DNA of 64,000 nucleotides from Xenorhabdus innexi. Its GTDB lineage: Bacteria; Pseudomonadota; Gammaproteobacteria; Enterobacterales; Enterobacteriaceae. The position numbers and the translations under genes are program-made. Under the pieces are notes generated by a model. It ran no database searches, had not been told where the DNA came from, and worked only from the letters and a program-made list of their open reading frames with translations. The stretch covers positions 34,522 to 98,521 of the forward strand of contig NZ_NIBU01000012.1 in assembly GCF_002632485.1 (NCBI RefSeq), in the 5' to 3' direction. Below are positions 53,092-61,426 of this stretch, piece by piece (position 1 is the stretch's first letter; the number at the start of each line of letters is the position of its first letter).

Positions 53092-53745
53092 ATGAGTGCT
53101 ATCGCGCTTGGTATGATCATCTTCGCGTATTTGTGTGGCTCTATATCCAGCGCGATATTGATCTGTCGTCTGGCCGGATTACCCGATCCGCGCCAGCATG
53201 GTTCCGGTAATCCGGGAGCAACAAATGTACTGCGTATCGGCGGAAAAGGTGCTGCATTTGCAGTACTGATCTGCGATGTACTGAAAGGCATGATCCCTGT
53301 CTGGCTGGCATATAAACTCAATATTCAACCCTTTTATTTAGGTATTACCGCTATCGCTGCCTGTTTAGGCCATATTTACCCTGTTTTCTTCCACTTCAAA
53401 GGAGGCAAGGGAGTTGCTACCGCATTCGGTGCCATTGCTGCCATTGGCTGGGATCTCATGGGGTTAATTTCCGGTACTTGGTTGCTCACTGTGTTATTGA
53501 GCGGTTATTCCTCATTAGGTGCGATTATCAGCGCGCTGGTTGCCCCTTTCTATGTATGGTGGTTTAAACCCGAATTTACCTTTCCCGTCGCAATGCTTTC
53601 ATGCCTGATACTTATGCGCCATCACGATAACATTCAGCGTCTCTGGCGAGGTCAGGAGAGCCGTATCTGGCATAAGCTAAAAAAGAAAAAGGAAATGACT
53701 GAAAAAGAGAAAATTCAGGCAGAACAGGAACAGCAGGACGACTAG
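53092..53745 (+). CDS. plsY: Glycerol-3-phosphate acyltransferase PlsY
   Basis: Inner-membrane enzyme that transfers acyl groups from acyl-phosphate to glycerol-3-phosphate. 217 aa from the ATG at 53092 ([21 protein letters not shown]), with GGAGA ten bases upstream. Motifs: [37 protein letters not shown] and [13 protein letters not shown]. Five to six membrane helices. The tail is Lys/Glu-rich ([21 protein letters not shown]). Feeds PlsC. Confidence 0.96.
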   Translation: MSAIALGMIIFAYLCGSISSAILICRLAGLPDPRQHGSGNPGATNVLRIGGKGAAFAVLICDVLKGMIPVWLAYKLNIQPFYLGITAIAACLGHIYPVFFHFKGGKGVATAFGAIAAIGWDLMGLISGTWLLTVLLSGYSSLGAIISALVAPFYVWWFKPEFTFPVAMLSCLILMRHHDNIQRLWRGQESRIWHKLKKKKEMTEKEKIQAEQEQQDD

Positions 53746-53753
53746 CACGAATG

Positions 53754-53771
53754 TCCCCGCAAGGGGGCTTT
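53754..53771 (+). terminator. Short hairpin after plsY
   Basis: CCCC (53755-53758), loop GCAA, GGGG (53763-53766), then CTTTA. Marginal but correctly placed between plsY and the GrpB-family gene. Confidence 0.4.
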
Positions 53772-53812
53772 ACTATCTATCTTCTTTTCTTTCAGATGAT
53801 GGAGTGAAATAA

Positions 53813-54400
53813 ATGATTGCTCCTGAAGATATTACTTTTTTTCCTCCGCCAGATCCCAATGAAAACCCGTGGGTGCATGGAAAACCCGCCGAAGAAATTA
53901 TCAAAGTCGTGGATTACGACCCTGAATGGGTCACTCTGTGGCAACAACTTTCTGCTGATATAAAAACGGCGTTGGGCAGTACAGCCCTCTGTCTGGCGCA
54001 TATCGGTTCGACGTCTGTTCCCGGTCTTACCGCCAAACCGATTATCGATATCGATCTTATTGTGGGAGATCCCAGACAGGAAAAAAAGTATTTGCCTGCA
54101 CTGGAAAAGCTGGGTTATTACTTAACCGTACGTGAGCCCAGTTTTTATCAGCATCGCTGTTTTCGTCTGGCAACGCCAAGAGCCAATCTCCACGTATTTG
54201 GCCCAGCCTGCCCTGAACATATCCGTCATATTCTATTCCGCGACTGGCTCAGAAAGCACTCTGAAGACCGGGATCGCTATATCTCTGCTAAACTTCAGGC
54301 AGCGGATAATGTAAATCATGTTATGGATTACAATCAGAGAAAACATGCGATCGTGCATGAAATATACATGAAGATATTCAAGCACCAAGGCTTACTGTAA
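53813..54400 (+). CDS. GrpB-family (UPF0157) nucleotidyltransferase-like protein
   Basis: 195 aa. GrpB proteins are nucleotidyltransferase-fold proteins of uncertain role. Landmarks: VVDYDPEWVTLWQQL, LAHIGSTSVPGLTAKPIIDIDL (the GSTSVPGLxAKPxIDI signature) and the C-terminal HILFRDWLRKHSEDRDRYISAKL. An extra N-terminal 25 residues (MIAPEDITFFPPPDPNENPW) is an addition I do not recognise. ATG 53813 has GGAG nearby. Alternative: nucleotide-binding enzyme of unknown substrate. Confidence 0.85.
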   Translation: MIAPEDITFFPPPDPNENPWVHGKPAEEIIKVVDYDPEWVTLWQQLSADIKTALGSTALCLAHIGSTSVPGLTAKPIIDIDLIVGDPRQEKKYLPALEKLGYYLTVREPSFYQHRCFRLATPRANLHVFGPACPEHIRHILFRDWLRKHSEDRDRYISAKLQAADNVNHVMDYNQRKHAIVHEIYMKIFKHQGLL

Positions 54401-54447
54401 TTCAGCAATTCTTCGCGGTTATCACTATCACTTGTGAAGGGGGTTAT

Positions 54448-55485
54448 ATGAAAGCACTTGTTTATCACGGAGCCGGAAAAAAACGTTGGGAAGAGAAAGC
54501 AGCACCTCAACTCATTGAACCAACCGATGCTATTGTTCGCATAGTCAAAACCACCATCTGCGGGACAGACCTGCATATCCTCAAAGGAGATGTTCCCACT
54601 GTCGATCAGGGCCGGATACTGGGCCATGAAGGTATCGGTATTGTTGAGTCAGTCGGTGGCTCTGTCCGCAATCTCAAAGTCGGTGATAAAGTCATTATTT
54701 CCTGTATCACCGTCTGTGGTAGCTGTCCCTATTGTAAACGTCAGCTTTATGCACACTGCAAAGATGGCGGCTGGATTCTGGGACATAAAATTGATGGTAC
54801 GCAGGCAGAAAAAGTACGTATTCCTCATGCTGATAACAGCCTTCATCGTCTACCGGATGGTGTCGATGAAGAGGCCGCCTTAATGCTCAGCGATATTCTG
54901 CCGACCGGGCTGGAAATTGGCGTTATCAATGGCAGGGTTCAACCAGGCAATACCATTGCCTTAGTTGGCGCAGGGCCTGTCGGACTCTCTGCGCTACTGG
55001 CATCTCAGTTTTTCTCTCCGGCGCATATCATCATGATAGATACCGATGATAATCGCCTCAGTGTTGCTCAGCAGTTTGGTGCCAACACAGTTATCAATCC
55101 GGCACGGCAAAACGTCGTAGAAACCATCAACAAATTGACTGATGGAATTGGTGTTGATGTTGCTATTGAATGTGTCGGTATCCCTGCAACCTTCCAGATA
55201 TGTCAGGATATTATTGCCCCTGGAGGATTTATCGCCAATGTTGGTGTTCATGGCAAATCCGTCGATTTACATCTGGAAAATCTCTGGATTAAAAATATCA
55301 CTATCACAACCGGGCTGGTCAATACAAGCAGTACGCCCATGCTGTTGAAAAGTGTTCAATCCGGCAAAATTTCACCTGAAAAACTGGTTACTCACCATTA
55401 TCCGCTGAATGAAATAGAAACGGCTTATGACATATTTGGCAATGCCGCCCAAGAGAAGGCACTGAAAATTGTCCTGTCAGCATAA
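54448..55485 (+). CDS. Zinc-dependent alcohol dehydrogenase family protein
   Basis: 345 aa medium-chain dehydrogenase. Catalytic zinc ligands in TTICGTDLHIL and GHEGIGIVESVG; structural zinc cluster CGSCPYCKRQLYAHC (CX2CX2CX7C). Rossmann motif GAGPVG and MIDTDDNRL with an acidic end that favours NAD. The substrate cannot be deduced. GGGG-type ribosome site AAGGGGG lies before ATG. Followed by a strong hairpin. Confidence 0.9.
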   Translation: MKALVYHGAGKKRWEEKAAPQLIEPTDAIVRIVKTTICGTDLHILKGDVPTVDQGRILGHEGIGIVESVGGSVRNLKVGDKVIISCITVCGSCPYCKRQLYAHCKDGGWILGHKIDGTQAEKVRIPHADNSLHRLPDGVDEEAALMLSDILPTGLEIGVINGRVQPGNTIALVGAGPVGLSALLASQFFSPAHIIMIDTDDNRLSVAQQFGANTVINPARQNVVETINKLTDGIGVDVAIECVGIPATFQICQDIIAPGGFIANVGVHGKSVDLHLENLWIKNITITTGLVNTSSTPMLLKSVQSGKISPEKLVTHHYPLNEIETAYDIFGNAAQEKALKIVLSA

Positions 55486-55488
55486 CTG

Positions 55489-55532
55489 ACTTAGCAGGAA
55501 GAGTTATAAGATGACAACTCTTCCTGCTAAGT
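55489..55532. terminator. 17-bp perfect hairpin downstream of adh
   Basis: ACTTAGCAGGAAGAGTT (55489-55505) and AACTCTTCCTGCTAAGT (55516-55532) form a perfect 17-bp stem with loop ATAAGATGAC. No T-run follows. Then GTGCTGAAAGCA occurs twice (55531-55542 and 55552-55563). Lies between convergent genes, so it may end both transcripts. Confidence 0.65.
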
Positions 55533-55602
55533 GCTGAAAGCATCCCAAAATGTGCTGAAAGCACATGAAAAACAGCAGGTAAATGCTACGCGTTTGAAAA
55601 GG

Positions 55603-56760
55603 CTATTTTCCATTCAGCTGTTGCTGATACCTGTCTTGTTTTTCAGCATTCTCCGCTAACATTGGAAAATCTTTCACTGCCCAATACTCTTTTTCTGGCA
55701 AATAGTTTTGTGGTGAAGGTAAATTTTCCATTTTATTTGTCGGCCATAATTGAAATTCAGCCAGTTTATCCAATGAAAAATTCAGATAGGAATCCGGTAA
55801 CGAGAGGTGTAACGCGAATTTATCCTTACCGAAAGGCATTAGTGGATAACGATCATCCCGCGTTTCATAATTCCTGCGCAATACCAGAAACTTTTGCGGA
55901 ATGCTCTGATAGCTGTTCCACCATAAACCATCAACCTGATCAAACATCTTTTTCGTGCCTGATTTGTTGTAAGCGCCCAGTTCATTCAATGCAATTGGCA
56001 GGATATTAGCAATAGCAGCAGAAAATTGATTCACAGAAGATACCTGACCTTGCAGAATAAGCGTCAGCGCCAACCTCGCCCCCAATAAATTGGAATAGAG
56101 ATCTTCTGGAGAGAAGGCCGAAATGGCCTCTGAAAAACCGGGAACAGACTGATAACCGTACCATTGGGCAATTTCATGCCACGCGGCTAACTGAAATGCC
56201 AGTTTTGCAGCCAAATAGGCACTCAGGGTATAACGTTCTGCGGGATCTGTTGGCGGTGTAAATGCAAAAAAGTGGATCTTACGTGCCGCAAGCTCATTAT
56301 CCAAATCCAGTATCCACTGTTGACCAAGGTGAGCATAAATCTGGCTAAAAAGATAAAGCGTATAGTCCGCCGTATCTCTGACATGAGAAATATCAATAAA
56401 CCCGCCTTTCTCAGTATATAGCAGGCCGACTTTTTCATTACTGACACCAAATACTTCCGCACTTGCTCCCAGAAAGCTATCGTTATAGTGGTGTTCTCCC
56501 AACTTATCTGCTTCAACAATATTATCAATACGATAGATAGGAACAGAAAGGCCTAACGCCTTAACTTTAAGATCATAACCAAATGCACAACATGCTCTTA
56601 AACCTTCAGGCGCTTTAATAGGTGGCAGGACTGGCCAGTCAGTTTTTGCCTGTTCGTGTGTAGTCGTTCTGAGCATCGGCTCAATAGTTATCACCGATAC
56701 AGGTTTGTTTTGACAGGCTATCAGCAGAAAACTAAAGAATAGTGTGACCAGATACTTCAA
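55603..56760 (-). CDS. DUF4056-like outer-membrane or periplasmic lipoprotein
   Basis: 385 aa. Lipoprotein signal MKYLVTLFFSFLLIAC-Q. The middle matches what I recall as DUF4056: LRACCAFGYDLKVKALGLSVPIY and AAWHEIAQWYGYQSVPG, with a His-Glu pair suggestive of a metal site. The start is TTG at 56760, inside the TGA of the upstream gene (TTGA) and with GGAG seven bases upstream, so it is coupled. Third gene of the envelope operon. Function unknown. Confidence 0.8.
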   Translation of the reverse strand: MKYLVTLFFSFLLIACQNKPVSVITIEPMLRTTTHEQAKTDWPVLPPIKAPEGLRACCAFGYDLKVKALGLSVPIYRIDNIVEADKLGEHHYNDSFLGASAEVFGVSNEKVGLLYTEKGGFIDISHVRDTADYTLYLFSQIYAHLGQQWILDLDNELAARKIHFFAFTPPTDPAERYTLSAYLAAKLAFQLAAWHEIAQWYGYQSVPGFSEAISAFSPEDLYSNLLGARLALTLILQGQVSSVNQFSAAIANILPIALNELGAYNKSGTKKMFDQVDGLWWNSYQSIPQKFLVLRRNYETRDDRYPLMPFGKDKFALHLSLPDSYLNFSLDKLAEFQLWPTNKMENLPSPQNYLPEKEYWAVKDFPMLAENAEKQDRYQQQLNGK

Positions 56761-57908
56761 AATGCTTCTCCAACCTGAAAATAGAACCCCATACTGCCTT
56801 TTCCGATACCAAAATCTAACCTGACATTCATACGTGGCTTAAATTCAAAACGGTAACCTACACCAATTGAAGGCAACCAGTGCCTCTCTCCCAGCGTTGA
56901 CGGTGTATCACTTAACGTTCCCATGCCTATCCAGCCCACAACGCCGTGGCGCCAGTCCAGCTTATGCCTTAACTCTAACTGTGTGGTGAAAATATTTCTG
57001 TCACGGTAACGCCCTTCATAATAACCACGCATACGCAGACTATTCCCTAACAGGGATAGCTGATTCCACGGCACTTCACCGGTACTAAAGCGAGCATAAT
57101 TATCAAAAGCGAGCACCGTTTTCTCAGATAGCGGGTGGTAAGTCGAAAACTGTAACTGTGTTGTATAGAAACGATGATCTCCGCCAAATTCGGGGGAGAA
57201 ATAGGTGTAAATAAGTTCAAGAGCCTGACCATATTGCGGGTTGGGCAGGAAATCCCGTGTATCATAACTGAAGTAGGCACTTACCCCTGAGCTTATCACT
57301 GAAGCCCCGCCAACAGACTGCTCAAAATATTTTTTCGCCTGAGCTTCGGTATTACCGGCACTGACGGAAGAGAGATTCAGACCCAGCCCCATGTAAGTTG
57401 CATCGGTAACGCGGTACAGCACGCGGGGACGAATATTAAACTCACGCGAACGGTAACTTTCTTTATTACTGTTATCTTTTCCTGCGTCATAACCTTTCCC
57501 CCAATAATAGGTAGGTATGTTATTGAGCGTACCAGAAACAAATAACCGCCACTGGTCATCGGCAAGAAAGTTATAATTAGTAAAATTCAGACCAAAAGCG
57601 CCGGTCGATGAACCAAACCCACTGAGACCAAGTGAAGAATTCTGACTGATATGATCGCTATTATCGGGACGATAAAGCCCGACTACCGCCACGCCGATCC
57701 CCACTCCCATTTCAGGGGTATAAAAAGGCCCCGGCAGCACACCCCAGTCAATTTTCTTGCTGGTATCAAACTCATTATCACCACCTAACTCACTGAGCCA
57801 GCCATCAATTTTTTTGCGATCAGGCAGGATATCGGCATGAACAGCTGTGGTGGTAAAAATAAGAAGGCCGGATATCACCAGCCTTTTGATCGTTGTAAGG
57901 CACAACAT
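56757..57908 (-). CDS. Omp85/BamA-like outer-membrane barrel protein (no POTRA domains)
   Basis: 383 aa. Signal peptide 1-25 (LVISGLLIFTTTAVHA-D). After a short periplasmic segment, aromatic alternating strands fill the rest to a terminal Phe (VGEAF). RMRGYYEGRYRDRN near residue 290 corresponds to the RGY/RGF motif of the Omp85 barrel, next to LRHKLDWR. There is no POTRA repeat in the 50 residues after the signal peptide, unlike BamA or TamA. Starts TAATG with the upstream barrel gene. Likely a stand-alone Bac_surface_Ag-type barrel. Confidence 0.8.
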   Translation of the reverse strand: MLCLTTIKRLVISGLLIFTTTAVHADILPDRKKIDGWLSELGGDNEFDTSKKIDWGVLPGPFYTPEMGVGIGVAVVGLYRPDNSDHISQNSSLGLSGFGSSTGAFGLNFTNYNFLADDQWRLFVSGTLNNIPTYYWGKGYDAGKDNSNKESYRSREFNIRPRVLYRVTDATYMGLGLNLSSVSAGNTEAQAKKYFEQSVGGASVISSGVSAYFSYDTRDFLPNPQYGQALELIYTYFSPEFGGDHRFYTTQLQFSTYHPLSEKTVLAFDNYARFSTGEVPWNQLSLLGNSLRMRGYYEGRYRDRNIFTTQLELRHKLDWRHGVVGWIGMGTLSDTPSTLGERHWLPSIGVGYRFEFKPRMNVRLDFGIGKGSMGFYFQVGEAF

Positions 57909-58900
57909 TAGAAACGAAACTCGCCGGAAATATAGAAGCTGTTTCGGTTACCAAAACCCACTTCTGATAATAGATTGAAATTACGGGTAACCTCAAAGCG
58001 GGCACCAACGGTGTTATTCCATTTATGGGCAAGGTGTTGTTTGACGTCGAAATTTATATCTGTCGTTCCGGAAATCCAATGAAATGCTTCTGATAATTCA
58101 GGAGGAAGATCTAGTTTACTCACATCACCTTTAAAACGTTGAGTAATATCCTGATACATTGCACCAAACCATACCTGAACTTTGCTATTCCCTTGTTTAG
58201 ATATTAATGGACTAAAGACAAATTCATAGCCAACACGAGGAGTGACAACAAAAGCACTGATATCACCGTCTAAAATATCCAGCTTAGTGCGGGTATAATT
58301 AGTATCCAAAGTAGCAAAAAACTGATTATATCCACCCGCAAGTGTTGCTCCTCCACCATAACTTTTTCCTTTAAAATTTAATGCAAAAGGAATATTTACA
58401 CCATAAGGTTCTTCTAGGTTAAAAACATAAATGCTATCTATATTGGTTTTTGATACTCCTTTTGTTTTTCCATAAACACCATATAAATTCAAAAAAGGTA
58501 AGAGCCACGTATCCAACTTTAACAAATGGGTTTCATTTTTACTTCGAGTATTACCCGCATTAACAATAATTTTTTCTTCAAGAGGTTTATATTCAGGGTT
58601 AGTAAACCCAAATTTAATGCTATCCACAATCACATTCTGCCGCAGGTTCATATAACCATAACTGACCCCAAATGGCTCAGGAAGATCATAGCCTCTGGCT
58701 CGGGCTTCATCGCCCCAGATAGGCAGGATGCGGGATTCTGATTTGGCTGAGTGGGACAGACTACCATCGCTGTTCGTTTGCGGTACACCAGACTCAGACA
58801 TCGTCAATGAAAAAAGCGGGCGTTCACTGTCTGCATAACTATATGAAGTTACAAGGCAAAATACAGTTGCTAACAATTTGCTATAGTTAGTTAAAGTCAT
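57908..58900 (-). CDS. Predicted outer-membrane beta-barrel protein, unknown family
   Basis: About 330 aa from the ATG at 58900 (MTLTNYSKLLATVFCLVTSY, signal peptide ending SYA-D); the frame could start at 58954. ILPIWGDEARARGYDLPEPFGVSYGY near residue 60 is followed by repeated amphipathic strands, and the C-terminus is F-R-F (ISGEFRF), as in outer-membrane barrels. VxSIKFGFTNPEY and GGYNQFFATLDTNYTRTKLD are typical strands. First gene of the three-gene operon. I do not recognise a named family. Confidence 0.75.
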   Translation of the reverse strand: MTLTNYSKLLATVFCLVTSYSYADSERPLFSLTMSESGVPQTNSDGSLSHSAKSESRILPIWGDEARARGYDLPEPFGVSYGYMNLRQNVIVDSIKFGFTNPEYKPLEEKIIVNAGNTRSKNETHLLKLDTWLLPFLNLYGVYGKTKGVSKTNIDSIYVFNLEEPYGVNIPFALNFKGKSYGGGATLAGGYNQFFATLDTNYTRTKLDILDGDISAFVVTPRVGYEFVFSPLISKQGNSKVQVWFGAMYQDITQRFKGDVSKLDLPPELSEAFHWISGTTDINFDVKQHLAHKWNNTVGARFEVTRNFNLLSEVGFGNRNSFYISGEFRF

Positions 58901-59038
58901 AATAAACCCAAAGGAAAAATGGAGGATTCGGCAGACTAGCATAATCCCTGCCACATAAAATTAACCCAAAATGCGTACAACTGAATAACTAACATGAAAT
59001 AAATCATTTCAAACTGATTATTTTCCATCCTAATTATT

Positions 59039-59479
59039 TCATGTACTCTCTCCGATAAACTGACTAAATCGGAGTAAGTAACCATCAGGGTCCTGAACGA
59101 GAAATTCGCGCTGACATGCATATGTATCGCCGCCAGTGCAATAATGATTATCGGTCACTGAGCGATACAATTTAATGCCGTTACTTTTAAGACTCACCAG
59201 CAAAGGCTCTACATTATCCACTTCGATTTGCAGATTAATCCCACGTCCCAGTGGCTTACTCAACTTTCCGGTATTCCAGCCACTATCATTAAACGCTTCC
59301 AGCATGAGTTGCGCTTCACCTAAAGCCAGATAAACAAAATCTGGATCTTCCCGCCTTATCAATACATTAAATCCCAATATACGCTGATAAAAATCAAGAG
59401 AACGCAAAAAATCAGTAACAGTCAATTCAGGAACCATTCGGTTCCAGTAAACTACATCAATAGCGCTATTAATATCCAT
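59039..59479 (-). CDS. VOC/glyoxalase-like protein (bleomycin-resistance-like)
   Basis: 146 aa single VOC domain protein. VPELTVTDFLRSLDFYQRILGF, DPDFVYLALGEAQLMLE and FLVQDPDGYLLRFSQ are the paired beta-alpha-beta units. Similar proteins bind bleomycin-type drugs or metals; no function can be claimed here. Start 59479 (MDINSAI) has no clear ribosome site; Met15 (59437) is an alternative. Divergent from gntR. Confidence 0.8.
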   Translation of the reverse strand: MDINSAIDVVYWNRMVPELTVTDFLRSLDFYQRILGFNVLIRREDPDFVYLALGEAQLMLEAFNDSGWNTGKLSKPLGRGINLQIEVDNVEPLLVSLKSNGIKLYRSVTDNHYCTGGDTYACQREFLVQDPDGYLLRFSQFIGEST

Positions 59480-59673
59480 GAGGTTTATTCTTATTTCATA
59501 TCAAGAAAAACATTATGACAGTTTGTGAATAAATGGAGTCTCTATGTAATGTGAGTTAGCCAGAGTTTTTTGCTAAAAATCGTATTATTATGATATCTAA
59601 ATATGTTACAAACACACTCTATTAGCTTATACCTGCCAATACTGATTGCACTTATTGATTAAACCGCATTGAA

Positions 59674-60669
59674 ATGAAGAAAAAACGCCCTGTTTTACAA
59701 GATGTTGCAAATCTAGTCGGTGTCACCAAAATGACTGTCAGTCGTTTCTTACGCAACCCGAACCAAGTTTCCGAACCGCTGGGAAAACGGATTGCAGCGG
59801 CACTGGATCAACTGGGTTACATTCCTAATCGTGTGCCGGATATTCTCTCCAACTCCACCAGCCGAACAATCGGCGTTTTGCTTCCTTCTCTGACTAATCA
59901 GGTCTTTGCTGAAGTGATTCGTGGTATTGAACATGTCACAGATTATCATGGCTATCAGACCATGCTTGCGCATTATGGTTACTCCGCGCAGAAAGAAGAA
60001 GAACGTCTGCTTTCTCTGCTTTCCTATAATATTGATGGCCTGATACTGGCGGAACGGACACATACGCCTAAGACACTGAAAGTGCTGGAAACCACCGGTA
60101 TTCCCGTTGTCGAACTTATGGACAGCGTATCTCCCTGCCTTGATATCGCTGTCGGTATCGATAATTTTGAAGCCGCGCGCCAAATGACAGAATCCATGCT
60201 CGGACGTGGCTGTCGAAGTATCATCTATCTCGGTGCAAGGCAGGATGAAAGAACGCTGATCCGTCTGGAAGGCTATGAAATGGCAATGCATAGTGCCGGT
60301 TTACAGCCAAGGAAAATGATGACTACAGCCAGTTCATCTTACTCATTAGGCGCCCGGCTTTTACAGGAAACCTGCCAGAAATACCCTGATGTTGACGGGC
60401 TATTTTGTACGAATGACGATATCGCGATTGGTGCTGTCTTTGAATGTCAGCGTCAGGGGATTAACGTACCCGAAGATATCGCGATAGCCGGATTTCACGG
60501 GCATGATGTCGGTCAGGTGATGACACCAAAACTTGCCAGCGTACTGACCCCCCGCGATCAGATGGGACGCCGGGCAGCAGAAGCATTACTCGCTCGCCTG
60601 AAAGGTGAAAAACTGGAACAAACCCTTATTGATGTTGGATTTACGCTTTCATTAGGCGAAAGTGTTTAA
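59674..60669 (+). CDS. gntR: Gluconate operon repressor GntR (LacI family)
   Basis: 331 aa. N-terminal helix-turn-helix LQDVANLVGVTKMTVSRFLRN (about 8-28) with hinge, then a LacI-type periplasmic-binding-like core: RTIGVLLPSLTNQVFAEVI, LFCTNDDIAIGA. Similar to E. coli GntR, which represses the gluconate genes until gluconate binds. Located just upstream of gntK-gntU and its own operator is visible at 60792. Confidence 0.93.
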   Translation: MKKKRPVLQDVANLVGVTKMTVSRFLRNPNQVSEPLGKRIAAALDQLGYIPNRVPDILSNSTSRTIGVLLPSLTNQVFAEVIRGIEHVTDYHGYQTMLAHYGYSAQKEEERLLSLLSYNIDGLILAERTHTPKTLKVLETTGIPVVELMDSVSPCLDIAVGIDNFEAARQMTESMLGRGCRSIIYLGARQDERTLIRLEGYEMAMHSAGLQPRKMMTTASSSYSLGARLLQETCQKYPDVDGLFCTNDDIAIGAVFECQRQGINVPEDIAIAGFHGHDVGQVMTPKLASVLTPRDQMGRRAAEALLARLKGEKLEQTLIDVGFTLSLGESV

Positions 60670-60751
60670 TTTTTGTAGCTTAAAATGATGCTTTCCCGCC
60701 TCCAATTGCGATAAGCCTCACATTTTCTTTTTTTTCCAATCTTGATTGATT

Positions 60752-60826
60752 GCTCACCATCCTTTGCTACTGATAATGTTGCTGATAGATAGTTACCGGT
60801 AACATTTCACAGGTAATATTTCACAG
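60752..60826 (+). promoter_or_regulatory. gntK promoter and GntR operator
   Basis: TTGCTC (60752-60757) and GATAAT (60774-60779) form a plausible promoter with 16-bp spacing. GTTACCGGTAAC (60792-60803) is a perfect 12-bp palindrome matching the known E. coli GntR operator core (ATGTTACCGGTAACAT), just after the expected start. GGTAACATTTCACAG is followed by GGTAATATTTCACAG (60798-60826). Confidence 0.85.
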
Positions 60827-60889
60827 AGAAAATTTTGCAGGTCAGTCACAGGAACGGCCAAGTGGCAGAATCTGCGCAAAGGAGTTTAT

Positions 60890-61426
60890 ATGAGCGATAC
60901 CCAGCGACCAAACCACGTATTTATATTGATGGGGGTATCCGGCAGCGGTAAATCTGCTGTTGCCAATGGTGTTGCCCGTCAACTGGGTGCCGCTTTTTTA
61001 GATGGTGATTTTCTTCATCCCCGCGCCAATATTAAGAAAATGGCCGAAGGTCATGCCTTAAATGATGATGATCGTCAACCGTGGCTGGAAGCCCTCAACG
61101 ATGCCATTTTTGCCATGCAGCGTACTAACGGCGTTTCCTTGTTGGTGTGTTCAGCCCTGAAAAAACACTATCGGGATATCCTGCGTAGTGGCAATAACAA
61201 TCTGTCATTTTTGTATATGCAGGGGAATTTTGAATTAATTGAAAGCCGTCTGAAAACCCGCAAAGGGCATTTTTTCAAACCGCAGATGCTTATCTCACAA
61301 TTTGAAACACTGGAAGAGCCGACAATGGATGAAAAAGATGTCCATTTCATTGATATAAAACCTACTCTTGACGAAGTAATTAAAAACACAATTACAACAA
61401 TTGATCGTATTACTGAGGGCCATTAA
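60890..61426 (+). CDS. gntK: Gluconokinase
   Basis: Phosphorylates gluconate to 6-phosphogluconate, feeding the pentose phosphate/Entner-Doudoroff routes. 178 aa. Walker A GVSGSGKSAVA (about 16-26); DGDFLHPRANIKKMAEGHALNDDDRQPWL is the substrate loop (18-mer split here as DGDFLHPRANIKKMAEGH and ALNDDDRQPW). AGGAG about eight bases before the ATG. The stop shares a base with the gntU start (TAATG). Confidence 0.95.
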   Translation: MSDTQRPNHVFILMGVSGSGKSAVANGVARQLGAAFLDGDFLHPRANIKKMAEGHALNDDDRQPWLEALNDAIFAMQRTNGVSLLVCSALKKHYRDILRSGNNNLSFLYMQGNFELIESRLKTRKGHFFKPQMLISQFETLEEPTMDEKDVHFIDIKPTLDEVIKNTITTIDRITEGH

